Positions 29,337 through 38,070 of a stretch of 64,000 bases of DNA are shown piece after piece (within the stretch, counting starts at the first letter, position 1; each line of letters starts with the position of its first letter). Location: NCBI RefSeq assembly GCF_041260665.1, contig NZ_JBGCCT010000016.1, positions 186,001 through 250,000 on the forward strand, written 5' to 3'. The notes beneath the pieces were generated by a model. It ran no database searches and was not told the DNA's origin. It saw nothing but the letters and a program-made list of their open reading frames with translations. The position numbers and the translations under genes are program-made. The stretch is from Catenulispora sp. GP43 (GTDB lineage: Bacteria > Actinomycetota > Actinomycetes > Streptomycetales > Catenulisporaceae).

Positions 29337-30557
29337 ATGCGCACCGCCTCCACCGCTCTCCCAGCGCCCAAACCGCTGTCCCTGCCGGACGGACGCCCGG
29401 CGGCCGGCGCCTGGACGCTGGACCCCGCCATCAGGCACCTGAACCACGGCTCCTTCGGGGCGGTCCCCGTCGCGGCCCAGCTCGTCCAGGACCGGCTGCG
29501 CCGGGAGATGCTGGCCTCGCCGGTGGCCTGGTTCTCCGGCCTGGCCCGGCGCGTGGCCGCGGCGCGCGCCGAGATCGCCGAGTCGCTCGGCCTGGACCCG
29601 GACGACACGGTGCTGGTCCCGAACGCGAGCGCCGGGGCCAGCACGGTCTTCGCCGGCCTGACCCTCCCGGCCGGCGGCCAGGCGGTGGTCACCGACCACG
29701 GCTACGGCGCCGTCACCATGGGAGCCCGGCGCCTGGCGCGGCGGTACGGCGGCGAGGTCCGCACCGCGCACGTACCGCTCGACGCCGACGAGCGCACCGC
29801 GTTCGAGGCGGTGGCCGCCGAGCTGTCGGATCGGACCGCGCTGATCGTCGTGGACCACATCACCTCCCCGACCGGCCGCCGGATGCCGGTGGAGCTACTC
29901 GGCGTCGAGGCGGCACGGCGCGGTGTCCCGCTGCTGGTCGACGGCGCCCACGCCCCGGGCCTGCTCCGGACCCCGCTGGCCGGCCTGGACTGCGACTTCT
30001 GGATCGGCAACCTGCACAAGTTCGCCTGCGCCCCGCCGGGAGCTGCGCTGCTGGTCGCGCGCGGCCCGCTGCGCGAAGGTCTGTTCCCGCTGATCGATTC
30101 CTGGGGCGCCGAAGACCGGTACCCGGCCCGCTTCGACTCCCAGGGCACCCTGGACGCCTCGGCCTACCTCGCGGCGAGCGCCGCGTTCCGGTTCGTGGAG
30201 AGCACCTGGGGCTGGGACACGGCGCGCGACTACATGACAGAGCTCGCCGACTTCGGCGCGGCCGTGATCGCGCAGGCCTTCACCGCGCTCACCGGACAGG
30301 ACCACACGGCCGAGGTCGGCATGCCGGTGCCCGCGCTGCGGCTGGTCCGGCTGCCCGACGGCCTGGCCTCGACCCGAGAGCAAGCCGACGCGCTGCGCGA
30401 TCGGGTGGGCCGCGAGCTGGGGGCGGCGACCGCGTTCACCGCGTTCGCCGGAGTCGGCTACCTGCGCTTGTCAGCGCATGTCTACAACACGGCCGCTGAT
30501 TACGAGGACTTCGCAGAACGCTGCGTTCCGGCACTGGCCCAGTGGGCCCGGGCCTAA
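29337..30557 (+). CDS. Class V PLP-dependent aminotransferase (isopenicillin N epimerase-like)
   Basis: A 406-residue PLP enzyme of fold type I, class V: HLNHGSFGAVP at the N-terminus, VPNASAGASTVF in the cofactor loop, VDGAHAPG with the pyridine-binding Asp, and the Schiff-base Lys228 in IGNLHKFAC. These blocks resemble isopenicillin N epimerase (CefD)-like proteins and relatives. There are no beta-lactam or ergothioneine genes nearby, so the substrate cannot be named. It is divergent from gntR and begins 46 bp after the last operator copy, so it is the likely regulated target. Confidence 0.82.
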   Translation: MRTASTALPAPKPLSLPDGRPAAGAWTLDPAIRHLNHGSFGAVPVAAQLVQDRLRREMLASPVAWFSGLARRVAAARAEIAESLGLDPDDTVLVPNASAGASTVFAGLTLPAGGQAVVTDHGYGAVTMGARRLARRYGGEVRTAHVPLDADERTAFEAVAAELSDRTALIVVDHITSPTGRRMPVELLGVEAARRGVPLLVDGAHAPGLLRTPLAGLDCDFWIGNLHKFACAPPGAALLVARGPLREGLFPLIDSWGAEDRYPARFDSQGTLDASAYLAASAAFRFVESTWGWDTARDYMTELADFGAAVIAQAFTALTGQDHTAEVGMPVPALRLVRLPDGLASTREQADALRDRVGRELGAATAFTAFAGVGYLRLSAHVYNTAADYEDFAERCVPALAQWARA

Positions 30558-30558
30558 G

Positions 30559-30670
30559 CACCACCTGCTCCACAGCACATCGAGTTCCACAGCACATCGA
30601 GTTCCACCGCACATCGAGCTCCACCGCACATCGAGCTCCACCGCACATCGAGCTCCAAGGCACATCGAGG
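30559..30670. repeat. 17-bp tandem repeat upstream of the sugar importer operon
   Basis: The unit CACATCGAGCTCCACCG recurs at exact 17-bp spacing: 30576, 30593, 30610, 30627 and 30644, with a partial copy at 30661-30670 and a degenerate one at 30559-30575. The third and fourth full copies are identical; the others differ by one or two bases. Seventeen is not a multiple of three and no gene is read through, so this is non-coding. It fills most of the 141-bp gap between the aminotransferase and the binding-protein gene. No spacers, so not CRISPR. Confidence 0.9.
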
Positions 30671-30698
30671 CGTATCCCCATCCAGAGAGGAACCCCCC

Positions 30699-32048
30699 AT
30701 GCCAGACCTCACTCGTCGCAGTCTTCTGCGAGCCTCCGGCGCCGGCCTGTTCGCCCTCGCCGCGGGCCAGACCCTCTCGGCCTGCTCCGGGGACGGCGGC
30801 AGCACCGCGTCCTCCGGCGGCGGCGCGGCTACCGGCAAGATCACCGTGTGGTCCTGGACCACCGCCGCCGCGGCCCTGCGCGGCATAGTCCCGGCGTTCC
30901 AGAAGGACAACCCGGGGATCACCGTCGAAGTCCAGGACGTCGGCAACCCGGCGATCTGGGACAAGATCACGGTCGGTCTGGCGGCGGGCGGTCAGGGCCT
31001 GGCCGACGTGCTGCACATCGGCTGCGACTACCTGCCCGGCTATCTGGAGAAGTTCCCCGGCGGCCTGGCCGACCTGTCGGCGCTGGGCGCCGACGCGCAC
31101 AAGGACGAGTTCGCCAAGGGCCTGTGGCCCGTCGTCTCGGGCAAGGACGGCCACGCTTATGCGCTGCCGTGGGAGGTGAACCCGCTGGGCTTCTTCTACC
31201 GCAAGGACATGTTCGACAAGGCCGGCATCGACCCGACCGGGTACCAGACCTGGGACGACGTCCTCGCCGACGCGGCGAAGTTCAAGGCCGCCAACCCCGG
31301 CGTCTACCTCATCGGCATCGACAAGCCCGCCGCGTCCTCGCCGGACTGCGACTTCCTCCAGTCCCTGATGCAGTTGCAGGGTGCCTTCTACTTCGATCTC
31401 CAGGGGAACATCACCCTCGGCTCCGCGCAGTCCATCAACGCTCTGACGGTGATCAAGCGGCTGAACGACGCCGGCCTCGTCGGCGACGCGGCCGGCGACC
31501 ACGGCTGGAGCAACCTGATGAAGGCCGGCAAGCTGGCCGTGGCGCCGTACCCGGCCTGGGCCGTGCACTACCTGGAGACCACGTTCCCCGACCAGAGCGG
31601 CAAGTGGCGGCTCACCAAGCCGCCCGCGGTGACGGTCGGCGGCAAGCGCTCGGCCATCGTCAACTCCACGCATCTGGCCGTCGCCAACAGCAGCCCGCGC
31701 AAGCAGGCGGCGTGGAAGTTCGTCGAGTACGCGCTGACCAAGCCCGCGTCGATGAACGCGATGTTCGGTGCCGGAGGCGTGTTCCCGGCCCTGACGGCCG
31801 CGTACAGCGACCCGCTGTATCAGAAGCCGGATTCCTTCTACGGCGGCCAGGCTCCGCTCCAGGTCTTCACCGGGCTGCTGACCGACGGCGCCGACGCGAC
31901 CAACTACTCCGGCGACTACGCCCGCGCGCTCCAGCTGGCCAGCGACGCGCAGGTGCGGGTCTTCCTCAAGGGCGCCGACCCGGCGACCGAGCTGCGCAAG
32001 GCCGCGACCCAGCTGGCGCAGCAGACCGGCCGGAAGATCGCCTCGTGA
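30699..32048 (+). CDS. Sugar ABC importer, substrate-binding lipoprotein (family 1)
   Basis: A 449-residue binding protein with a Tat-type lipoprotein signal: TRRSLLRASGAGLFALAAG and lipobox LSACSG (Cys near residue 29). The mature protein shows family 1 features: ITVWSWTTAAAALRGIVPAF, PWEVNPLGFFYRKDMFDKAG and the C-terminal KQAAWKFVEYAL. GAGAGGA precedes the ATG. It is followed by two permeases and a GH36 enzyme, so galactose-containing oligosaccharides are the probable cargo. Confidence 0.9.
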   Translation: MPDLTRRSLLRASGAGLFALAAGQTLSACSGDGGSTASSGGGAATGKITVWSWTTAAAALRGIVPAFQKDNPGITVEVQDVGNPAIWDKITVGLAAGGQGLADVLHIGCDYLPGYLEKFPGGLADLSALGADAHKDEFAKGLWPVVSGKDGHAYALPWEVNPLGFFYRKDMFDKAGIDPTGYQTWDDVLADAAKFKAANPGVYLIGIDKPAASSPDCDFLQSLMQLQGAFYFDLQGNITLGSAQSINALTVIKRLNDAGLVGDAAGDHGWSNLMKAGKLAVAPYPAWAVHYLETTFPDQSGKWRLTKPPAVTVGGKRSAIVNSTHLAVANSSPRKQAAWKFVEYALTKPASMNAMFGAGGVFPALTAAYSDPLYQKPDSFYGGQAPLQVFTGLLTDGADATNYSGDYARALQLASDAQVRVFLKGADPATELRKAATQLAQQTGRKIAS

Positions 32049-32995
32049 CCGCCGATCTCGGCGCCGACCGGGCCGGGCCCGACCTGGTGCCCGCAGTGGT
32101 CCGGGTCTCCTCCCCGCCACCGCGGCGCCGGATCTGGACCCGCCGCAAGCTGGTTCCCTATTTCCTGCTCGCCCCCGCACTGCTGACGTTCGCCGTCTTC
32201 AAGGCGTATCCGATCCTTGATTCGCTCTGGATCTCCACGACCAGCGGCGCCGGAAACGCCACCCACAGCGTCGGCACGGCGAACTACCAGCGCCTCATCC
32301 ACGACCCGCTGTTCTGGCAGGCCCTGCGCAACACCTTCGAGATCCTCATCGTGCAGGTCCCGCTCATGCTCGCGCTGGCCCTGCTGCTGGCGCTCGGCGT
32401 CAACTCCGCCTACGTCCGCTGGCGCCCGATCTGGCGGCTGGGGCTGTTCATGCCCGCGGTCACCGGCCTGGTCGCCACCGGCGTGATGTTCGGCTTCCTG
32501 CTGAACAAGGACAACGGCGCGCTGAACTGGCTGCTCAACGGAGTGGGCCTGGGCAAGGTGGACTGGCTGGGCAGCGGCAGCGGTGCGCGGATGGCCGTCG
32601 TCCTGGTCCTGACGTGGCACTACACCGGCTACAACGCCGTCATCTACCTGGCCGGGCTGCAAGGCGTCCCGCGCGATCTGTACGAGGCGGCGATGGTTGA
32701 CGGCGCCGGGGCGGTGCGCAGGTTCCGCTCGGTCACGGTGCCGGCGCTGCGGCCGATCATCCTGTTCACTGTCGTGCTCTCCAGCATCGGCACGCTCCAG
32801 CTGTTCGACGAGCCCTTCATCCTCACCCGCGGCGGCCCCGACAACGCGACCCTGACGGTGTCGATGTACCTGTACGAGAACGGCTTCCACTACTTCGACT
32901 TCGGATACGCCTCCGCCATCGCCTACGCGCTCACCCTGCTCGTCGTGATCCTCGGCGTGGCCCAGATGCGGCTGATGGGAGACCGCGAGAAATGA
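32045..32995 (+). CDS. Sugar ABC importer, permease (MalF/UgpA type)
   Basis: A 316-residue permease starting at GTG 32045 in a GTGA overlap with the binding-protein gene. The first helix is YFLLAPALLTFAVFKAYPI, and six helices are expected. The EAA loop is LYEAAMVDGAGAVRRFRSVT, followed by LFDEPFILTRGGP, a hallmark of sugar permeases. The end overlaps the next start (ATGA). Confidence 0.9.
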   Translation: MTADLGADRAGPDLVPAVVRVSSPPPRRRIWTRRKLVPYFLLAPALLTFAVFKAYPILDSLWISTTSGAGNATHSVGTANYQRLIHDPLFWQALRNTFEILIVQVPLMLALALLLALGVNSAYVRWRPIWRLGLFMPAVTGLVATGVMFGFLLNKDNGALNWLLNGVGLGKVDWLGSGSGARMAVVLVLTWHYTGYNAVIYLAGLQGVPRDLYEAAMVDGAGAVRRFRSVTVPALRPIILFTVVLSSIGTLQLFDEPFILTRGGPDNATLTVSMYLYENGFHYFDFGYASAIAYALTLLVVILGVAQMRLMGDREK

Positions 32996-33819
32996 GCAGA
33001 TCCAGAGTGCGGGGCTGGCCGCTCACGCTCGTGATCGCCGCTGTCGCCGGACTGTGCGTGGCGCCGATCTACTGGCTGGTGGTGGCGGCCACCCAGAAGG
33101 ACTCGGATATCTTCGGCAGCACGCCGAAGTGGCTTCCGGGCGGCAACCTGCTGGCGAACCTCGAGGACCTGAACGCCAAGATCGGGCTGTGGCGGGTGCT
33201 CGGCAACTCGCTGGCGATCGCCACGCTTCAGACCCTCGGTGGCCTCACCATCGCACTGCTGGCCGGCTACGCCTTCGCCAAGTTCCGGTTCCGGGGCCGC
33301 ACCGTCCTGTTCGGCCTGCTGCTGTCCACGCTGGTGGTCCCGGACCAGGTGATGCTGGTCCCGCTGTTCCGGATGATGATGTCGTTCCACCTGCTCGACA
33401 GCTACCAGGCGATCGTGCTGCCGGGCCTGTGCGTGCCGTTCGCCATCTTCATGATGCGCCAGGCGCTGTCCGGGCTGCCCGACGAACTGCTGGACGCCTC
33501 GCGGGTCGACGGCGCCGGCGAACTCAGGGTCCTGTTCAGCATCGTGGTGCCGGTCATGCGGCCGTTCCTGGCGGCGATGGCGGTGTTCTTGTTCCTGGGC
33601 TCGTGGAACTCCTTCGTCTGGCCGTTGATCGCGCTGCGGCAGCCGGACATGCTCACGCTCCCGGTGGCCCTGGCGACGCTGCACGGCCAGGAGAGCAACA
33701 CCGATTACGGCGCGATCCTGTCCGGGACGGCGGTCTCGACCGTGCCGATGATGATCCTGTTCCTCGTCCTCCAAAAGCAGTTCATCTCCGGCCTGCTGGC
33801 CGGCGCCACGAAGGGATAG
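32992..33819 (+). CDS. Sugar ABC importer, permease (MalG/UgpE type)
   Basis: A 275-residue permease with the family pattern WLPGGNLLANLEDLNAKIG in the first external loop, AGYAFAKFRFRGR, VPLFRMMMSFHLLDSYQAI and the EAA loop LLDASRVDGAGELRVL. No ATPase gene follows. In Streptomyces and relatives such importers commonly share a distant multi-purpose ATPase (MsiK), which I infer here. It ends 6 bp before the GH36 gene. Confidence 0.9.
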   Translation: MSRSRVRGWPLTLVIAAVAGLCVAPIYWLVVAATQKDSDIFGSTPKWLPGGNLLANLEDLNAKIGLWRVLGNSLAIATLQTLGGLTIALLAGYAFAKFRFRGRTVLFGLLLSTLVVPDQVMLVPLFRMMMSFHLLDSYQAIVLPGLCVPFAIFMMRQALSGLPDELLDASRVDGAGELRVLFSIVVPVMRPFLAAMAVFLFLGSWNSFVWPLIALRQPDMLTLPVALATLHGQESNTDYGAILSGTAVSTVPMMILFLVLQKQFISGLLAGATKG

Positions 33820-33825
33820 CGACCT

Positions 33826-35547
33826 GTGATCACGACGGAAGTCTGGGAGCCTTACGCGGAACCCATCGCAGGGCCCGTACAGCAGCTCGAGTGCGGCGGG
33901 CTCGCCTTCAGAACCACGGCCGAGGAAAGCACCGCGCGGCTCGTCGGCGAGGGAATCATCGAACTCATACTCACCGGCGCCGGACCTGTGCGCGCCGAGT
34001 GGCGGTTGCCGTGCGTTGACGTCACCGCGCTGTGGACGCCGGACACGATGGCCGGCAAGGGGATTCCGGCCGCGTGGTCGGCGCCGAAGGAGGTCTCGCT
34101 GTCGCGCGGCGCCCCGATCGCGTCCCTGGTCGGAACCGGCGACGTGGGCCGCTGTACCTTCGCCGCGGCCGAGATCGACGTGCTGGCCGCCGGGGGAGTG
34201 TTCGAGGAGACGGGAGAGTTCCGGTTCTGGGTGCAGGCGCAGGGCCGGCTGACGCTGCGCGTGGACGTCTCCGGCCGGCACTACGCACGCTGCCTGGCCG
34301 ACCTGACCGCGTGGTGGCTCGCCGGACGGACCGTGAACATCCCGGCGACGGCGCGCAGGCCCGCGTACTCGACGTGGTACTCGATGCACCAGGACGTGAC
34401 ACCCGAGGCCGTCGAGGAGCAGGCCCGGCTGGGCAAGGAGCTCGGCCTGGACCTGATCATCGTCGACGACGGCTGGATGACCCTGGACCGGGGCCGCGGC
34501 TACGGCCACACCGGCGACTGGGAGCCGCTGTCCCTGCCGGACACCGCGGCACACGTCGCGCGCGTCCACGATCTCGGTGTCGAGTACATGCTCTGGTACG
34601 CGATTCCCTTCATCGGCAAGGAGAGCACGGTCTGGGAACGCTTCCAGCCTTACGCCCTCAGCCGCGCCGAGTCCCTGGACGCGATGATCGTCGACCCGCG
34701 CTACCCGGCCGTCCGCACCTACCTGGCCGACCGGCTGTGCCGCGCGGTCGAGGAGTGGGGGATGGACGGCCTGAAGATCGACTTCCTGGACTGGTTCGCC
34801 CGCGAGGCCGCCCCGCCGGCCGGCCCCGAGGCTGACTGCCCGACGGTGTCCGGAGGCGTGGACAAGCTGCTGGGGGAGATCCGCACCCGGATCTCGGCCG
34901 TCCGCCCGACCGCGCTCGTCGAGTTCCGGCAGCCCTATGTCAGCCCCGGCCTGTGGCCGCACGTGACGATGCTGCGCGCCACGGACTGCCCGCTCAGCGG
35001 CCTGGACAACCGCCAGCGGACCACCGACGTACGCCTGGCCGCCGGCCCGGTCCCGGTCCACGCCGACATGCTGATGTGGCATCCGGCCGAACCCGCGGAA
35101 CAGGTGGCGTGCCATCTGATCAACGTGCTGTTCGCGGTGCCGCAGATCTCCGTGGACCTGTCGACCTTGACGCCGGAGCAACGCGAAACCCTGGTCTTCT
35201 GGCTCGGCATCTTCCGCCGCTACGAGGAGACGCTGCAACTCGGCGCCTTCGAGCCGGCCCGCCCCGACCTCGGCTACCCGCTGATCCGCGCCCACGACGC
35301 GCGGGTGCAGATCGTGGCCCGCCACGCCGCCCTGCCGGTGTCCGCCGCCGGCACATGGGACGAACTGCTGGTGGCGAACGCGGACACCGATCCCTGGGTC
35401 CGTCTGACCGACGGCAGCGGAAGAGCCACGGCGCTCGTTCGCGATGCGCGCGGCAGATCGGTCTGGGAGGGGCGGGTCGAGCTCGGCGTCCCGGGTGGCG
35501 CGATCGTCGAGGTGCCGCGCGGCGGCTTGGCCTACCTCATACGGTGA
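33826..35547 (+). CDS. GH36-type alpha-galactosidase (melibiase) or related clan GH-D glycosidase
   Basis: A 573-residue cytosolic enzyme starting at GTG 33826. The clan GH-D barrel shows YSTWYSMHQDVT, LGLDLIIVDDGWM, the nucleophile Asp319 in GLKIDFLDWF, and a probable acid/base Asp387 in LRATDCPLS. A beta domain precedes the barrel (residues 1-170) and a short one follows. It is somewhat shorter than typical GH36 enzymes (about 700 residues). No signal peptide, so it should split sugars after import by the adjacent transporter. Its end overlaps the convergent acetyltransferase gene by 11 bp. Confidence 0.82.
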   Translation: MITTEVWEPYAEPIAGPVQQLECGGLAFRTTAEESTARLVGEGIIELILTGAGPVRAEWRLPCVDVTALWTPDTMAGKGIPAAWSAPKEVSLSRGAPIASLVGTGDVGRCTFAAAEIDVLAAGGVFEETGEFRFWVQAQGRLTLRVDVSGRHYARCLADLTAWWLAGRTVNIPATARRPAYSTWYSMHQDVTPEAVEEQARLGKELGLDLIIVDDGWMTLDRGRGYGHTGDWEPLSLPDTAAHVARVHDLGVEYMLWYAIPFIGKESTVWERFQPYALSRAESLDAMIVDPRYPAVRTYLADRLCRAVEEWGMDGLKIDFLDWFAREAAPPAGPEADCPTVSGGVDKLLGEIRTRISAVRPTALVEFRQPYVSPGLWPHVTMLRATDCPLSGLDNRQRTTDVRLAAGPVPVHADMLMWHPAEPAEQVACHLINVLFAVPQISVDLSTLTPEQRETLVFWLGIFRRYEETLQLGAFEPARPDLGYPLIRAHDARVQIVARHAALPVSAAGTWDELLVANADTDPWVRLTDGSGRATALVRDARGRSVWEGRVELGVPGGAIVEVPRGGLAYLIR

Positions 35548-36037
35548 GCTGCATACAGACCAGGTGCTCGCGGTGGTCCCACGAGTCGGTGATGACGAAG
35601 CCGATTCGTTCGTACAAGGCGATGGCCTCGGTCCGCCAGCGCCACACGGAGAGCCGTACGGTACCCACGCCGCTGTCTGCGGCGTGGGCCAGCGCGGCTT
35701 CGAGCAGCCTGGTCGCGACGCCACGGGAGCGGAACCCGGGGTCCGTCCAGAGCCGCTTGATCTCCGACCGCCCATCGGCGGCGGCGGTCACCACCAGGCA
35801 GCCCACGGCGGTGTCCCCGCTCACGGCGACCAGCACAGCGTCGTCGATGAACGCGGTCCGCGGGTCCGAGACCTCTGCGCGGTATTTGTCCGGCAGTTCG
35901 GAGATCTCTGTTGCGGACTCGCCCTTCTCGGCTTCCGTCCGGAGATGGTAGGCGGCGAGCAGCGCTGACAAGCCCTTCTCCACGGATGGGGCCTGGCCGG
36001 GCCAGCGGACGACGGCGACCTCGCCTTGATCGAACAT
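35537..36037 (-). CDS. GNAT-family N-acetyltransferase
   Basis: A 166-residue acyl-CoA transferase. VGCLVVTAAADGRSEIKRLW leads into the acetyl-CoA pyrophosphate loop FRSRGVATRLLEAALAHA, and LYERIGFVITDSW forms the C-terminal motif. Family members acetylate small molecules or proteins; the substrate is unknown. ATG 36037 is preceded by GAGG; upstream codons in the same frame belong to the divergent spacer. The last 11 bases overlap the GH36 gene tail to tail. Confidence 0.85.
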   Translation of the reverse strand: MFDQGEVAVVRWPGQAPSVEKGLSALLAAYHLRTEAEKGESATEISELPDKYRAEVSDPRTAFIDDAVLVAVSGDTAVGCLVVTAAADGRSEIKRLWTDPGFRSRGVATRLLEAALAHAADSGVGTVRLSVWRWRTEAIALYERIGFVITDSWDHREHLVCMQLTV

Positions 36038-36199
36038 GGCCTCAGCATCGCATGGCGCGCACGCGATGGTGCCCCGGCCACAGGATTTCCTTGTGGCGGC
36101 CACCAGGACTTTCTGATTCCGGACCGCCGCCGGCGACTGCCACCATCGATCACGGCGCTCGGGCCACGGGGCCGGTGATGACGATGGAAGGACATTGCG

Positions 36200-36952
36200 A
36201 TGTCGGAAGTGCAGCGGGACCTCCAGGGCAAGGTCGCCCTGATCATCGGTGGCAGCCGCAACCAGGGTGCGGCGTTCGCCGAGAACATCGCCGCGCGCGG
36301 TGCGACCACCGTGATCACCTACGCCAACAACGACGCGGCCGCGCAGGAGACGCTGGTGTCGCTGGAGAAGCACGGGGTCACGGTCGAGGCGATCCGCTCC
36401 GACGCCCGGCGCTCGGACGACGTGAACGCGCTGTTCGAGGGCGTCGTGGCCCGCCACGGCAAGCTGGACATCGTCGTGCACACCCCGGGCGCGGTGATGA
36501 AGAAGCCGCTGGCGGAGTTCACCGACGCGGACTTCGACCACCTGATCGACCTGAACACCCGCTCGGCGTTCAACACGCTGCGCGCGACGGCCCGGCACAT
36601 CGCCGACAACGGCCGCTACGTGGTGCTCTCGACGACCCTGACCTCCATCATGACCGGCCCCTACGGCCTGTACTCGGGGTCGAAGGCGGCCGTGGAGCGC
36701 ATGGTGCTGGCCCTGTCGAAGGAACTCGGCGCGCGCGGCATCACGGTGAACGCGGTGGCCCCCGGCCCGATCGACGACGACTTCTACCAGCACGCTGAGA
36801 CCCCCGAGTCGATGGCGGCGGCGGCGAACCACAGCCCGCGCGGCCGGCTGGGCCGGCCCTCGGACGTCGCGCCGGTGGTCGGCTGGCTGGTCAGCGACGA
36901 GGCGGGATGGGTGTCGGGGCAGACGGTGCGGGCGAACGGCGCGATGTTCTGA
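36200..36952 (+). CDS. SDR-family NAD(P)-dependent oxidoreductase
   Basis: A 250-residue classical short-chain dehydrogenase/reductase. The cofactor loop reads GGSRNQGAAF, a variant of TGxxxGxG, and the catalytic Tyr-x3-Lys is YSGSK. VNAVAPGPIDDD follows, and the C-terminus is SGQTVRANGAMF. GGAAGGACA precedes the ATG. It is divergent from the acetyltransferase and 103 bp upstream of a LysR gene in the same direction. Substrate unknown. Confidence 0.88.
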   Translation: MSEVQRDLQGKVALIIGGSRNQGAAFAENIAARGATTVITYANNDAAAQETLVSLEKHGVTVEAIRSDARRSDDVNALFEGVVARHGKLDIVVHTPGAVMKKPLAEFTDADFDHLIDLNTRSAFNTLRATARHIADNGRYVVLSTTLTSIMTGPYGLYSGSKAAVERMVLALSKELGARGITVNAVAPGPIDDDFYQHAETPESMAAAANHSPRGRLGRPSDVAPVVGWLVSDEAGWVSGQTVRANGAMF

Positions 36953-36960
36953 TCGGTCCG

Positions 36961-37016
36961 GCGCGGATCGCTCCCGGCACAGGTCCCTCCGGCGCGGATC
37001 GGCCCCGCGCGGATCG
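36961..37016. repeat. Three copies of GCGCGGATCG between SDR and LysR genes
   Basis: Exact 10-base copies lie at 36961, 36992 and 37007, with irregular spacing (31 and 15 bp). They sit just after the SDR stop and before the LysR promoter. They could be regulator sites or merely a duplication remnant. Confidence 0.6.
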
Positions 37017-37043
37017 ACCCGTCGTAGATCACCCGCCGGCGGC

Positions 37044-37049
37044 TATCGT
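37044..37049 (+). promoter_or_regulatory. Possible -10 element of a leaderless lysR transcript
   Basis: TATCGT (TANNNT class) ends 6 bases before GTG 37056, and no Shine-Dalgarno sequence is present. This spacing is typical of leaderless actinobacterial mRNAs. Confidence 0.35.
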
Positions 37050-37055
37050 CGGCGT

Positions 37056-37955
37056 GTGATCGACGACATCAGCCTGCGCAATCTGCGGTCCTTCCTGGTC
37101 GTGGCACAGGAGTCGAGCATCAGCCGGGCGGCGGCCCGGCTGCACGTCACCCAGCAGACGCTGTCGCACCAGATCCAGAACCTGGAGCGGGCCCTCGGCG
37201 CCACGCTGCTGGTCCGGACCTCGCGCGGGGTGCGCCTGACGGCCGCCGGCGAGCAGCTGACCGCCGGCGGCCGGCCCCTCATGGCCGACGCCGAAACGCT
37301 CTACAGCGCGGTCCGCGTGGCGGCCGCCGGTCGCGTGGGCCGTCTGCGAATAGCGACGGCATCGCACCCGACGACCCAGCTCGCGATCGAGCTGGCGAAC
37401 ACCATCGAGGCCGAGCACCCGGGCTTCGACGTCGAGATCCGCACGGTCCTGCGACCGGTCGAGGCGATGGCCGAACTCCACGCGGGCACCTCGGACGCGG
37501 CACTGCTGTGGCTGCCCACCGGCGACCCGGACCTGCACACGGCCGCGTTCCGCAGCGACGCGCGGGCCGTCCTGCTGGCCGAGGGGCACCGGCTGGCCGG
37601 CCGTCCGTCGGTCACCCTGGCCGACCTGGCGGACGACCCGGTGGTGATCGTGGACGCATTCGGCTCCCCGGCCGTCCAGGCCCACCGCCTGGCCGACCCG
37701 CGCCCCGACGGACGGCCGGCGGTGCGCGGACCGGTGGTGCAGACCCTCGAGGACTGCTTGACGCAGGTACGCCGCGGCCACGGCGTATGGTTCGCCCCGG
37801 TCGCCATGGCCGAGTGGGCGGTGTGCCCGGGCGTGGCCCTGGTGCCGGTGACGGATCTGGAGCCGGCGGAGCTCGCCGTGGCCTGGACGGATGCGGCGCC
37901 GCGCGAGTTGGTGGATCGCCTGGTGCGGGCGACCCGCAGGGTTGTGTGTGGTTGA
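37056..37955 (+). CDS. LysR-family transcriptional regulator
   Basis: A 299-residue LysR protein with helix-turn-helix SISRAAARLHVTQQTLSHQI and the family motif FLVVAQESS. It is not closely related to the twin LysR genes at 5026 and 11598. Its effector domain includes RIATASHPTTQLAIELANTI. GTG 37056 has no ribosome site, in line with leaderless translation. The SDR gene upstream in the same direction may be its target. Confidence 0.88.
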   Translation: MIDDISLRNLRSFLVVAQESSISRAAARLHVTQQTLSHQIQNLERALGATLLVRTSRGVRLTAAGEQLTAGGRPLMADAETLYSAVRVAAAGRVGRLRIATASHPTTQLAIELANTIEAEHPGFDVEIRTVLRPVEAMAELHAGTSDAALLWLPTGDPDLHTAAFRSDARAVLLAEGHRLAGRPSVTLADLADDPVVIVDAFGSPAVQAHRLADPRPDGRPAVRGPVVQTLEDCLTQVRRGHGVWFAPVAMAEWAVCPGVALVPVTDLEPAELAVAWTDAAPRELVDRLVRATRRVVCG

Positions 37956-38070
37956 GCGGGTGAGCCGTTTGTACCGTCAGCAAATGGCTGGCTGCCAGCT
38001 GCCAGTTGTCTGCTGTCTGCTGTCCGCTCTCCGCTGTGCCGCGTGCGGCGCCAGCTCGCCGGCGACCGAC

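Noticed and set aside
29337-30557. Beta-lactam or ergothioneine biosynthesis enzyme
   Set aside because: The fold is close to CefD/EgtE-like enzymes, but no other gene of either pathway is in the window.
30559-30670. CRISPR array
   Set aside because: Repeats follow each other directly at 17 bp with no spacers and there are no cas genes.
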